Assembly: GCA_023391105.1 (NCBI GenBank)
Contig: JAEWBO010000034.1
Location: 1-64,000, forward strand
Reading direction: 5' to 3'
Source: Bacillota bacterium
Lineage (GTDB): Bacteria; Bacillota; Clostridia; Christensenellales; SZUA-584
DNA: 64,000 bases
The notes under the pieces were generated by a model. The model worked only from the letters and a program-made list of their open reading frames with translations, was not told the origin of the DNA and searched no databases. Both the position numbers and the translations under genes were made by a program. Below are positions 8,123 to 17,746 of the stretch, piece after piece; the stretch's first letter is position 1, and each line of letters opens with the position of its first letter.

Positions 8123-8233
8123 TTTTTTATCTTCCTTTCTTTTTATTGTTTTGGGCTTTGCCATCACGTGTATAAGTAGATTTGACTTTTACGAACGGTT
8201 ACTATTAATATACTAGTGTGCATTCACAAGCCT

Positions 8234-8263
8234 TGTAAATGACATACATTGTCTAAATGACAC
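8234..8263 (-). promoter_or_regulatory. paired TGTCATTTA motifs upstream of the tasA-like gene
   Basis: Two copies of the minus-strand core TGTCATTTA lie 18 bases apart (8236-8244 and 8254-8262). The first is part of the 12-mer ATGTCATTTACA also found upstream of the sipW-like gene. The spacing is close to two helical turns, as for a cooperative repressor or activator. Confidence 0.45.
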
Positions 8264-8376
8264 TTGATTTGGGTTTATATGAATGTAAATATCGATAACC
8301 TTTTCTTTGGTCATTAACATATTGATTAACATGGTTTAAACATCAATTGCTAAGCAAAGACTAGATTGAATTTGAT

Positions 8377-8455
8377 AAGCAAAATAGATTCATATTTAGA
8401 AAAATCAAGGCGATTTGTTCTGATAAAAATGCCCTTGATGCTCTCTATTTTGTTT
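8377..8455. repeat. nested inverted repeat in the gap before the polysaccharide operon
   Basis: Outer arms AAGCAAAATAGA (8377-8388) and TCTATTTTGTTT (8444-8455) match at 11 of 12 positions. Inner arms ATCAAGG (8404-8410) and CCTTGAT (8433-8439) are perfect. It could be a structured RNA, a bidirectional terminator or a remnant of a small mobile element. The rest of 8264-8594 shows no gene I can support. Confidence 0.5.
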
Positions 8456-8594
8456 ATGGATTAAATATTCAAGTTACCAATACCGTTCAAACAAGATACC
8501 CATACATCCGCTCCGTTTACGAATACAACCGATTATCTTTCATCATACGTCCTATATGTTTGAGACAAACCTAAGGTATTTAATCCCTACAGCA

Positions 8595-8623
8595 TTGTAG
8601 AATTGTGCAAGCTGTTATACAAT
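8595..8623 (+). promoter_or_regulatory. candidate promoter of the polysaccharide operon
   Basis: TTGTAG, a 17-base spacer, then TACAAT (8618-8623), about 54 bases before the first start codon. Reasonable sigma-A fit; no riboswitch is seen in this leader. Confidence 0.45.
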
Positions 8624-8676
8624 AGAATACATACATTATTAATTTAGTATAACTTATATGTATAAAGGGTTTGAGA

Positions 8677-11600
8677 ATGAAGAGATATAAACAAATATGT
8701 TTTATCATATCCATTATTATCGTGACCTCTTTATTTTCATCATGTTTTTCAAAGCCCATGCATAGTGAAGAAAAGCAGGAGGAGATACTTTCGCTTACCC
8801 AAAACTGTGAGACCAACGTTGAAACTGAAAATAGACTCAATGAGTCGGCGCAAGATTTTATTAAATATGGATTAATAGATGAAAATAAATACACAGCTTA
8901 TAATTACGTATCCAGAATTGTCGCTGTACAAATGATATCTGATATCACAGGCTTGAGCACAGAGGCCCAAAACAGCTCGTATACTCATCCGTTTATAGAC
9001 TTGTCTGATACAGCGGAAAAAGAAATAAGTTTTTTGTATCATAACGGTATTATCGACGGCATAACAAACAACAGTTTCATGGAAGAAGAGATATGCAATC
9101 TTGATACCTTCCTGGTTTTCTTGCTAAGGGCTTTGAATTACCTTGACGGGCAGCAAGAAGATATATGTTTGGAAAACGTGCGCGAAACAGCGACGGAAAA
9201 AGGTATTATATCCAGCACATATGAGGAAAATCTGAACGGCCTTTTTTCCGTAAATGATGCCTTCGATATTTGCCATAACGCCTTATATGTTCGCATGAAG
9301 GATGGGAAGACGCTGCTCACATACTTAAGCGATAAAGGAATTGCGCAGATTCTCGGGAATGATTTTAATGAAGTTTATGAAATCTCAGGGCACGGGTTAT
9401 CGCCTTTTTTTGAAGAGTCATTTAGTGACAAGAAAATCGATGGGAGCAACATTAAAGGCAGCAATAATAAAACATATTGGCATGGCAGTAAGGTAAAAGG
9501 AACCAATAACAGTGTCACAGATGACGGATATCTGCGGATAGCGGGCTCGGGGCAAGAGTTAGTAAAAGACCAGCAATTCGCACTTGTTAAAGAATACATG
9601 CAGGGAAACGAAAGCTACGGCATGACTTTTACCGTCAATGTAAGCAAAATGCCGAACGAGGGCAATGAGGGGCGCGTTATTTTCAGGGTTATCCCGAGAA
9701 CGGCTGATGAGAACTTCGCCAAGTATTATGCAATCAATTATTATATGGTTCTGCCTTTGGGCGATTACCAATCCAATCTGGCAAGGTGCAAATGGTCCAT
9801 TACCAATACGAATGCCCCCAGCGGCACAAAGCCGCTGGTTGAAGCTTATTTTCTGCTTAAAGAAAACGTGGATTATACTGCCAGGCTGCTGATTGAGAAC
9901 ACAGATGACGGAAATGTCCATATCGCGTTCTATATTGACGGAGCAGATCGTTATTCGTCAGATGTTAAGCCGCTTCTTGAATATACGGATTCATCCGAGT
10001 ATAAGATTATGAAAAGTGCGTGGGGGCCTGCGTTTGGCAACTCGGGGTATCAGAACGCAGGATGGGGGTTTGCGTCCGACGTCCGATTTGATGATATTAA
10101 GCTTTATGATACGAATAGTTTTGCTGTTCAAACTGAGCAGCTCAAAGAGTTCGCCGCGGTGCCGGTGACACTTAATGAAGATGATCAGTATGCAAGTCAG
10201 CTTAAGTATCTGGTTAATAAAGGCGTTCTTAAGCCTTATCAAAGGAATATGGATTTCAGCGGATACGTAAGCGTTGCACAATTTCTGGCATCGGCGATTT
10301 ATTTGAACGCAAATTATATGAATGAAGGTCAGACGCTGGAAGAGTTTGTTCTGCCCGTCTATCAGCAGGTGTTCAAAGGCACAGAAGCTGAAAAGCAAAC
10401 TGACCTTAGTAGATTAGTAACAAGATACGAGGCTGCGCAAATAATCAAGCACTTCATGAAAGGTGACCGCGAAACACAAAAGTATCATTCGCTTTTTAAT
10501 GACAAGCTAGATAAGGATTATCAGGATTCGGTCTATTTTGCGGTGCAAAACAGCTATCTTCTTCTGGATGAGAATAATCTTTTCAATGGAGACACGCTTT
10601 TGACAAGAGACGATATGTTGAAGATATTTTCTTGCGCTGTGGATTCGCGCTTAAGGGACAAGAATTCTCAGCTCCAAATCCCCAGCATTATTTCCGACAA
10701 TGCGATTTTGCAAGGCGGCAAACCCATACCGATAAGCGGAAAGGGAATGAGCGGGGATACTGTGACCGTTAAGTTTGGCGGGCAGACAAAGACTGCCAAG
10801 GTTGTGGACGGTGAATGGAGTCTTGAGTTGGACCCAATGTCGTATGGTGGTCCGTATGACATGACAATCAAAGATTCAGGCTATACTTATACCTTCAAAA
10901 GGCTGTATGTGGGAGAGGTATTTGTTGTGGCAGGGCAATCAAATGCTGAATGGTCTGTATATGAGTCAGCCGATAACAAGGATACCTTGAAGAAATTTAA
11001 CAATCAAACTAGCGTGAGGCTGTTTCGTCCGGTAAGCAGAATTGCCGCTGACATACCTCTGTTTGATACAGAGACCAAGTGGGAAGTACCTGGTGATATC
11101 TATAGCGAGTACATGTTGGGAACGGCAAGTGCGATTGGTGTTTTCTATGTGCAAAAACTGATGGAAATAAACCCTGAGCTTAAAAAAGTAAAGATCGGGA
11201 TTATTCAGATTACGTACGGAGGAACTAGCATTGAGATGTTCCTTCCCGATTGCGTAAATGAGAAAAATGACTTTATTCAAAAAGACAATGAGGTCATCGC
11301 TTCGGGTTTTTGGAAGGGTTATATGGACTGCGTGACACCGTACGCAGCCAAGGCGTTGATCTATTACCAGGGAGAAAACAGCGCCCATTTGGGTTATCAA
11401 TATGAGCCGATGCTCAGGGATTATATATGGGGAGTGAGGGAGGAATTTAACGATCCCACACTGCCGGTTATGCTTGTCCAACTGGCCGGCTACGGCGATA
11501 ATTACGGGCAGGAAAATGATAGGTGGCCTCAAATCAGGGAAATACAGATGAGGGTTGCCAATACGACCGATAATGTGGGTCTGGTATCGGCGATAGATCT

Positions 11601-12441
11601 TTCTGATAAAGACCCTCAGAATATTCATCCGACAGTCAAAAGACCCATAGGTGACAGGCTGGCTTATCTTGCCATGGAAATGATATACGGGTTTGATGAA
11701 ACCAAACAAAGCTCATCATTAATCGATTATAAGCTTGAAGGTAATGTTTGTAAGCTCAGGTTTGATGCAGAGAAGCTCTACATCAAACAAGATATTTTTG
11801 GAGATGTCGCTTTTGAAGTATTAAATGCGGACGGCAAGTGGATACCTGCTCAGGCGAAAATTGAAGGCGGTACCTTATCGGTTTGGGCCGATACGGCTGT
11901 TGTGCCACAAGGCGTCAGATATGCATGGGCGAATTATCCCAAAGCGTGTCTTTTCAATGAATATGACCTTCCTGTGCTGCCGTTTAACACAACCAAGGAC
12001 CTGAATAAAATCATATCGTATGGTGATTTTACGACAACGGAGCACTATTTAAAAAAGGCGTATCACCTCTTAAATGACAATGATGCGATAATCAATTTAT
12101 CAAGGAACCATGAATTCAGACATGTCAAAATAGTTAATGCTTACTTGCTGGAATATACGGATGGTGATATTATAGGGCAGACATCGGGCGATCAAATTGC
12201 GATGTTGAAAAAGCAACAAGACTTGTTATGTGAGGGCGGGACCACGGAGACGATAGTAAAAGCATCAGCGCATAATTTGAAAGCGGGAGACTGGATACGC
12301 AATATCAAGTATAATGCATTGACACAAGTACTTGAAGTTATTGATGAGAATACGGTGAGTGTTGGCTATGTCGCAAATCAATGTGACGGTAATATTTTTG
12401 AAGTGTATAAAAATACGGGAACCATAACGGCGGAAGGGTAA
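8677..12441 (+). CDS. SASA-type (sialate O-acetylesterase-like) modular lipoprotein with SLH-like segments
   Basis: About 1254-residue surface lipoprotein: basic start, hydrophobic segment and lipobox LFSSC around residue 25. Degenerate SLH-like repeats occupy roughly residues 50-170. A beta-sandwich (LamG-like) region runs about 230-480, and further SLH-like repeats about 485-660. The esterase domain has the block-I motif AGQSNAEW (nucleophile Ser755), YYQGENS and DPQNIHP (His984). The final 250 residues are unrecognised. ATG 8677 has AAAGGG upstream. As first gene of the operon it probably removes or edits acetyl groups on the exported polysaccharide at the cell surface. Confidence 0.8.
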   Translation: MKRYKQICFIISIIIVTSLFSSCFSKPMHSEEKQEEILSLTQNCETNVETENRLNESAQDFIKYGLIDENKYTAYNYVSRIVAVQMISDITGLSTEAQNSSYTHPFIDLSDTAEKEISFLYHNGIIDGITNNSFMEEEICNLDTFLVFLLRALNYLDGQQEDICLENVRETATEKGIISSTYEENLNGLFSVNDAFDICHNALYVRMKDGKTLLTYLSDKGIAQILGNDFNEVYEISGHGLSPFFEESFSDKKIDGSNIKGSNNKTYWHGSKVKGTNNSVTDDGYLRIAGSGQELVKDQQFALVKEYMQGNESYGMTFTVNVSKMPNEGNEGRVIFRVIPRTADENFAKYYAINYYMVLPLGDYQSNLARCKWSITNTNAPSGTKPLVEAYFLLKENVDYTARLLIENTDDGNVHIAFYIDGADRYSSDVKPLLEYTDSSEYKIMKSAWGPAFGNSGYQNAGWGFASDVRFDDIKLYDTNSFAVQTEQLKEFAAVPVTLNEDDQYASQLKYLVNKGVLKPYQRNMDFSGYVSVAQFLASAIYLNANYMNEGQTLEEFVLPVYQQVFKGTEAEKQTDLSRLVTRYEAAQIIKHFMKGDRETQKYHSLFNDKLDKDYQDSVYFAVQNSYLLLDENNLFNGDTLLTRDDMLKIFSCAVDSRLRDKNSQLQIPSIISDNAILQGGKPIPISGKGMSGDTVTVKFGGQTKTAKVVDGEWSLELDPMSYGGPYDMTIKDSGYTYTFKRLYVGEVFVVAGQSNAEWSVYESADNKDTLKKFNNQTSVRLFRPVSRIAADIPLFDTETKWEVPGDIYSEYMLGTASAIGVFYVQKLMEINPELKKVKIGIIQITYGGTSIEMFLPDCVNEKNDFIQKDNEVIASGFWKGYMDCVTPYAAKALIYYQGENSAHLGYQYEPMLRDYIWGVREEFNDPTLPVMLVQLAGYGDNYGQENDRWPQIREIQMRVANTTDNVGLVSAIDLSDKDPQNIHPTVKRPIGDRLAYLAMEMIYGFDETKQSSSLIDYKLEGNVCKLRFDAEKLYIKQDIFGDVAFEVLNADGKWIPAQAKIEGGTLSVWADTAVVPQGVRYAWANYPKACLFNEYDLPVLPFNTTKDLNKIISYGDFTTTEHYLKKAYHLLNDNDAIINLSRNHEFRHVKIVNAYLLEYTDGDIIGQTSGDQIAMLKKQQDLLCEGGTTETIVKASAHNLKAGDWIRNIKYNALTQVLEVIDENTVSVGYVANQCDGNIFEVYKNTGTITAEG

Positions 12442-12444
12442 AGT

Positions 12445-14061
12445 ATGGAATCGAGCATGCAAAGACGGTATCGCAAAACGCCTGAGGTAACCGAAGAGAG
12501 ACGGCGGTATCGCAAAACACCTGAATTAACCGAAGAGAGACGCTATCGCAAAGGGGTAAAGAGAAAACGTTACGACAGAGCGCTTAAGGCAGAAAACACA
12601 ACTCGATATCCGATCGTACCTATAGGGACAGTTTTGGTGGCTGCTGTTATTATTACGATTGTCTTGTTTATGCCTCCATATATTGGCATGGAAGACAATG
12701 GCGACTACGCCAGAGTGACCTACTGCCAGGGTCTTTATGATTTGCCGGAAAACAGCGAGCTTTTGTATAACGGATACTTTATAAAAGAGTATGGTATCAT
12801 GCAGTATTATAACGAATACAGCAGCACAGTCTTTACTTCACAGGCAGTATTCATACAACCAGCCATATGGCTGGACAAGCTTTTTACCGGAAATGATAAT
12901 ATATTCGATCTGCGATTCTTGGGAATCGTGATGTCGATATATTTTTTGGCCGTATTATATTTTCTTGTTGAATATTTTACACATAGGTTATCACTAATCA
13001 GTCAACTGACCATTGCGGCGGCGTGTCTGTTTATTTTTGTTGACACAGGCTATACGGCTTATTTTAACTCGTTTTTTGCGGAACCACTGGCATATATCAG
13101 CCTCCTGGCTTGCATCACCTGCGCACTGCTTTATGCGGAGGGGAGATATAACCAATATGTGCTGCTAGCCGGGTTTGTATTAAATGGAATACTATTGACA
13201 TTATCAAAGCAGCAATTGGCGCCGATTGGCGCTGTATTGGGGATTCTATGTTTGTTTTTCTATATGAAGGCGGGTGCGCGCTTGTTTAAATGGCTGGTCG
13301 CCCTGTCATCGGCGGCATTGGTGCTGTCTGGAATTTTGACCTACATGCTGATATCAACCGAGTTTACCAACATCAATTTGTATCATTCTTTGACACGCGG
13401 CGTGCTGATGACATCGGAAGATCCTCCGGACACACTTGAGTCATTTGATATTGACAGCCAATATGAATTGCTTAACCAAACCATATACTTTGATCGTTAT
13501 CCGGTTATTGACCCTGAGGATGTTAGGCTGCAAGAGAACTTATACAGCAAATATAATATTTTTTCAATTGTGAAGCATTACGTGGCGCATCCCGGTGCTT
13601 TTATGGAAATGATGAAACTCGCGGCTCAGAGCGCTTACAGAATCCGTCCGGATTTGGGTAATTATGAATATAACAGCGGATATGCGCCAAATGAAAAAGC
13701 GCAGATTTTCTCCGTTTACAGCAATCTGAAGCAAACTTACACCCCAAAAACAACGGGATTTATTGTTATCTGGATTGTTGTGGTTATTGCTTTGCTATAC
13801 AAGAAAAGAATGAAGCAGATTATCGTAGGCGCGCTGATATTGATTGGCTTGTCTCAGATAATCGTGCCGATAATTGGTGCAGGTGATGCCGACCTCGCCA
13901 AGCATATGTTTTTGTACAACGTGGCTTTTGATACTGTAAACATTATAATATTGGCGCATATCGTTGCTTTTATCGACAAAAGGTACAAGGTCAAAAAGGC
14001 AGCCGCCGTTAATAATCAGGTGGATATCATGAACGAAATATCTATCGGACAAAAAATATGA
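12445..14061 (+). CDS. polytopic membrane protein, GT-C glycosyltransferase-like
   Basis: 538 residues with about ten membrane segments starting near residue 52. The first outer loop carries an acidic motif, MEDNGDYARV, as in GT-C lipid-linked-sugar transferases, so it may add a side group to the polymer or to its lipid intermediate. The cytosolic N-terminus (residues 7-40) is strongly basic and built of repeats of RRYRKTPEVTEER. The gene starts four bases after the previous stop, and its own stop overlaps the next start (ATGA). I do not recognise a close family, so the transferase call is an inference from topology. Confidence 0.6.
   Translation: MESSMQRRYRKTPEVTEERRRYRKTPELTEERRYRKGVKRKRYDRALKAENTTRYPIVPIGTVLVAAVIITIVLFMPPYIGMEDNGDYARVTYCQGLYDLPENSELLYNGYFIKEYGIMQYYNEYSSTVFTSQAVFIQPAIWLDKLFTGNDNIFDLRFLGIVMSIYFLAVLYFLVEYFTHRLSLISQLTIAAACLFIFVDTGYTAYFNSFFAEPLAYISLLACITCALLYAEGRYNQYVLLAGFVLNGILLTLSKQQLAPIGAVLGILCLFFYMKAGARLFKWLVALSSAALVLSGILTYMLISTEFTNINLYHSLTRGVLMTSEDPPDTLESFDIDSQYELLNQTIYFDRYPVIDPEDVRLQENLYSKYNIFSIVKHYVAHPGAFMEMMKLAAQSAYRIRPDLGNYEYNSGYAPNEKAQIFSVYSNLKQTYTPKTTGFIVIWIVVVIALLYKKRMKQIIVGALILIGLSQIIVPIIGAGDADLAKHMFLYNVAFDTVNIIILAHIVAFIDKRYKVKKAAAVNNQVDIMNEISIGQKI
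12466..12552 (+). repeat. tandem repeat coding the basic N-terminus
   Basis: CGGTATCGCAAAAC begins at 12466 and again 39 bases on at 12505, with a third partial copy (CGCTATCGCAAA) at 12541. In-frame duplication within the GT-C-like gene. Confidence 0.8.
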
Positions 14062-15176
14062 AAAAGATTACGTTATTTGTAGTATTAATACTCGTACTTT
14101 CATCGTGTTCGGCTGAAAATAATACGCAGCCGAGTTTGAGCGGCACGATCAGTGAACATAGCAGCGCTGAACAACAACTGACGGATGAGCACGAGAAAAT
14201 TTGTTTTGATTTTATAAAAAATGAGATGATCACGCAGCAGGGAGGGGTTAGAACCAACTATCTAGACACCGTACACGATGAGAACTTGGCTACCGGCGCA
14301 GAGGTTTTGTCTGAGTCAATGGGTCTTCTTATGCTTTACGCGGTTGCGGCTCATGATGAAGCGTTGTTTAAAAGCTCGCTGGATTTTGTCCAAGAAAACC
14401 TCGATACCGGCAATATCATATCATACAGATACTCTGTTGAAAACGGTTCTTATCATGTTAACGCGTTTATTGACGATATAAGGATTATAAGGGCATTGAT
14501 ATTAGCGGATGGCGTGTTTAATGGGAAATATCGGGACATTGCAAGAAAGTATTCGGACAGGCTATATGATACAAACGTTGTGGACGGTATTGTTTTCGAT
14601 ATGTATGATGACGCAAATGGGATCAACAATGACTTTATTACTTTATGCTATGTTGATCTGTATACGATGCAGCTGCTCAAAAAGTATGACGCAAGGTGGG
14701 ACAAGGTTTTTTCGGTCATGCGTGATATTGTAAAACAAAGTTATATCAGCGATGATTTTCCTATGCATGCATCGTCGTACAGCTATGCGTCAGAAACATA
14801 CCGTAACGGCGACGTTAACATGGTGGAGGCAACGCTGACGGCTTTAAATCTGGCGCGTGTTGACGAATGTCCGCAGGAAACGATCGACTACCTTAAGGAC
14901 AGTATAAAGAATGGAGCTATTTACGGCTTATACAGTTATGACGGCAAGAAAAAGAGCGATATTGAGTCCACTGCAATCTACGCGATTTGCGCGCTGATCG
15001 CAAAAGAGGCTCAAGACGAAGACATGTATCGTCTGTGTATCGATAAAATGAAGCGTTTCCAGGTCATGGATGAAAAGAGCGAAATATATGGGGCGTTTGC
15101 CGACCCGGTCACCCTGGAGCTATACGCTTTTGACAATCTGATGGCGTTGCTGGCGTACAGCCAAAAGGTAAAATGA
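14058..15176 (+). CDS. GH8-like (BcsZ-like) lipoprotein
   Basis: 372 residues with a lipoprotein signal (lipobox LSSC near residue 15). The remainder fits an (alpha/alpha)6-barrel glycoside hydrolase of family 8. VLSESMGLLMLYAV resembles the SEGQGYGM block that holds the general acid Glu, and AFIDDIRIIRAL resembles the DGD block that holds the second acid. BcsZ-type enzymes trim cellulose-like chains during export. It sits between the membrane protein and the deacetylase-like gene with ATGA overlaps on both sides, so it is co-translated with the synthase. Sequence divergence means substrate and activity are unproven. Confidence 0.7.
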   Translation: MKKITLFVVLILVLSSCSAENNTQPSLSGTISEHSSAEQQLTDEHEKICFDFIKNEMITQQGGVRTNYLDTVHDENLATGAEVLSESMGLLMLYAVAAHDEALFKSSLDFVQENLDTGNIISYRYSVENGSYHVNAFIDDIRIIRALILADGVFNGKYRDIARKYSDRLYDTNVVDGIVFDMYDDANGINNDFITLCYVDLYTMQLLKKYDARWDKVFSVMRDIVKQSYISDDFPMHASSYSYASETYRNGDVNMVEATLTALNLARVDECPQETIDYLKDSIKNGAIYGLYSYDGKKKSDIESTAIYAICALIAKEAQDEDMYRLCIDKMKRFQVMDEKSEIYGAFADPVTLELYAFDNLMALLAYSQKVK

Positions 15177-16456
15177 TGATCAGGAGAATAATTTCGATAT
15201 TATTAATAGCGGCCGTGATCTTGATGCCGGCTCATAATCCAACACATGCTGATTCTGGCAATGTGCTTTTGGTATATAACGATAAGGAAGAGATGGAGGT
15301 CATATCCAATCTGATCAAAGCGTGCGGAATGACGCCTTCGCCTGTTGACAGCGTCGAATATTCCAGCGATATGATTGATGATTATGAGTATGTGGTATTG
15401 CAGGATGCGGCGCCATTCAAAGATGTGCTGCAGTCGGGCAAAAGCCTAGTGTGCCTGGGCAATGATTTCAAGGCGATTCCGGGTGCACAGGTTAATGTTA
15501 TGAACAGAAAAACGCATGCAGAGCTTAATGTTTATGAAAACAATCAGTCGATAATATTGGACGAAGGCTTTTCGTATATTTCCGCTTACGAGGGCGAAAC
15601 GGTCGGCAACATCCGTTTTGAGGGCATTGATACGCCAATGGGCGTGATAACCGACAAAATTATGTTTGCTCCATATTTCAGTAAGGATGATATAACGGCA
15701 TTCGCGGTGGCAAAAATGCTCAATCAATATTTCCAAAAGTTTGACGGCGGTAAAATGTACATCATGATTGATGAGGTTTATCCGTTTGACGATATTAACA
15801 TGCTGGAATTGATTGCGGATAAATTCTACGACAATGGTATACCGTTTGTCATGAGTATTATGCCAGTATACCAGAACACGGATTATCCGTCATTCAAGAG
15901 ATATACAAGCGCACTAAGGTATATACAATCAAAAAATGGGTCTTTGATTATGCATGAGCCGATCATGACGGGAAACGAACTGGTTGGGGACGATATAGAT
16001 GTCAGAATGGAAAAGGCTTTCAATACCTTTGAGGAAAACGATGTGCATGTCTATGAACAAACATTGTTTCCGTATGAGGTATCGTTGGAATCTCTGACGG
16101 GCATTCATCCTCAAAATGAATTGTTTATCAGTCTTCCGATTGATACAGTTATCAAATTTAACGTATTTAAGGATGAAGCTGAGTTGGATGCGGCATTAGA
16201 GATGATCAATAGCAAATGGCTGCAAATAGGGGACTATAACCGTAACTTTACAGACAATATAAGTGTCTATGAGGATACTGAAGTTGATACGGCTTTTACT
16301 TATAAGGATAAAACGGAGAGGAGCTTTGCGTTTCTGGTTGACAGAGGCAATCAGGTTTTGTCCATTGTCGTACTAATCAGCGGGATTATTATCATTGCGC
16401 TGATTGTATTTGGATATCGGTTGTACAGAGACAAATTCCTCAAAAGGGGCAATTAA
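15173..16456 (+). CDS. DUF2334 polysaccharide-deacetylase-like membrane protein
   Basis: 427 residues: N-terminal signal segment (about 5-25), extracellular domain, one C-terminal membrane helix (about 395-417) and a short basic tail. The central part carries the DUF2334 pattern MIDEVYPFDD, then a helix and GIPFVMSIMPVYQN, with a metal-site-like MHEP further on. DUF2334 belongs to the NodB/polysaccharide-deacetylase superfamily. It probably deacetylates the nascent polymer outside the membrane. The stop overlaps the next start as TAATG. Confidence 0.8.
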   Translation: MMIRRIISILLIAAVILMPAHNPTHADSGNVLLVYNDKEEMEVISNLIKACGMTPSPVDSVEYSSDMIDDYEYVVLQDAAPFKDVLQSGKSLVCLGNDFKAIPGAQVNVMNRKTHAELNVYENNQSIILDEGFSYISAYEGETVGNIRFEGIDTPMGVITDKIMFAPYFSKDDITAFAVAKMLNQYFQKFDGGKMYIMIDEVYPFDDINMLELIADKFYDNGIPFVMSIMPVYQNTDYPSFKRYTSALRYIQSKNGSLIMHEPIMTGNELVGDDIDVRMEKAFNTFEENDVHVYEQTLFPYEVSLESLTGIHPQNELFISLPIDTVIKFNVFKDEAELDAALEMINSKWLQIGDYNRNFTDNISVYEDTEVDTAFTYKDKTERSFAFLVDRGNQVLSIVVLISGIIIIALIVFGYRLYRDKFLKRGN

Positions 16457-17703
16457 TGAATAATATTGACGTGCTGGGCTTAATAGCGCTGATCTGTATT
16501 TGGGCTTTGCTGATGGTGAATCAGGTGTTGGTTGTCGCCGGCTATTCGTATTATATAAAAGTGACAAAATCCAAGGAAAAGAAATTATCCCGCTATCCAT
16601 ATATCAGCATTCTTGTTCCAGCGCACAATGAGGCGAAAGTGATCGTCAAGACGGTGGAATCACTGCTGGATCTCGACTATCCCAATAATAGATACGAAAT
16701 TATTGTGATCAATGATAACTCGTCAGATAACAGTAAAGCGCTTTTGGAGGATATGCAAAAAAGGTATAAAGACAGAGCGCTTAAGGTGATAAACACCGAT
16801 AAGATTACGGGCGGAAAAGGAAAATCAAACGCGCTTAATATTGGATACAGGCAATCCGCGGGCGATTATATTGTTGTGTATGACGCGGATAATACGCCTG
16901 AACGAGACGCATTAAGATACCTTGTCGCAGAAATAGAGAACGACGATGAGCTTGCGGTCGTGATTGGCAAATTCAGAACGAGGAACAGAGACGTCAATCT
17001 TTTAACCCGTTTTATTAATATTGAAACCTTATCATTTCAATGGATGGCACAGGCAGGCAGATGGCAGCTATTCAATCTTTGCACGATACCCGGCACAAAT
17101 TTTATTATACGACGCGATGTCATAGATAAAATTGGCGGCTGGGATATAAACGCGGTTGCGGAGGATACGGAGCTTAGCTTTAGAATCTATGCAATGGGGT
17201 ATAAAATTAAATTCATGCCTCTGTCTGTTACCTGGGAACAGGAGCCGCAGACACTTAAGGTTTGGTTTAAGCAGAGGGTTCGGTGGGTTAAAGGCAACAT
17301 ATATGTGTTGATAAAACACCTTCCTTCGTTATTCAGCGCCAAAAGTCATAGAATTAAATTTGATATGCTATACTTTTTATCAATTTATTTCGTACTGCTT
17401 GGTGCGCTCATCATATCCGACTCGCTTTTTCTGCTTAATGCGCTGGGACTCATTACCATGACTCTTGCCAGCCTTAGTATTTTGCTGTGGATGATGGCGA
17501 TTTTTCTTTTTACGATAACCGTATTTATCACGTTGACGACAGAGAAGGGTGAAATGCGCTTGTCAAATTTGTTTATTACTTTGTTAATGTACTTTACATA
17601 TTGTAAGCTTTGGATGGTTGTTGCGGCGTATGGTTTGGTTCAATATCTGATTGATCTTGTTTTAAAAAGAAAAGCAAGATGGTATAAAACCGAACGCTTT
17701 TGA
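16456..17703 (+). CDS. processive family-2 glycosyltransferase (BcsA/PgaC-like) without PilZ
   Basis: 415 residues. An N-terminal membrane segment precedes the GT-A domain: SILVPAHNEAKVI, the substrate Asp motifs VINDNSSD and YDADNTPE, the acceptor-site EDTELSF, and QRVRW (the QxxRW signature of processive beta-glycan synthases). Four C-terminal membrane helices follow. Unlike bacterial BcsA there is no C-terminal PilZ domain. The length and shape also fit PgaC/IcaA-type poly-GlcNAc synthases. It is followed by a BcsB-like partner and a c-di-GMP-receptor-like protein, so the operon looks like a synthase-dependent exopolysaccharide system. The sugar is not determined. Confidence 0.88.
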   Translation: MNNIDVLGLIALICIWALLMVNQVLVVAGYSYYIKVTKSKEKKLSRYPYISILVPAHNEAKVIVKTVESLLDLDYPNNRYEIIVINDNSSDNSKALLEDMQKRYKDRALKVINTDKITGGKGKSNALNIGYRQSAGDYIVVYDADNTPERDALRYLVAEIENDDELAVVIGKFRTRNRDVNLLTRFINIETLSFQWMAQAGRWQLFNLCTIPGTNFIIRRDVIDKIGGWDINAVAEDTELSFRIYAMGYKIKFMPLSVTWEQEPQTLKVWFKQRVRWVKGNIYVLIKHLPSLFSAKSHRIKFDMLYFLSIYFVLLGALIISDSLFLLNALGLITMTLASLSILLWMMAIFLFTITVFITLTTEKGEMRLSNLFITLLMYFTYCKLWMVVAAYGLVQYLIDLVLKRKARWYKTERF

Positions 17704-17746
17704 TAGAGAATTTATCTGTGTTTAATGAAAAAGGAGTAAGGTGCTT

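Noticed and set aside
8140..8175. GCAAAGCCCAAA upstream of the tasA-like gene as a second GEMM riboswitch
   Set aside because: Only a 12-base stretch matches the riboswitch; the GAAA tetraloop, GCAAAC and second hairpin are missing.
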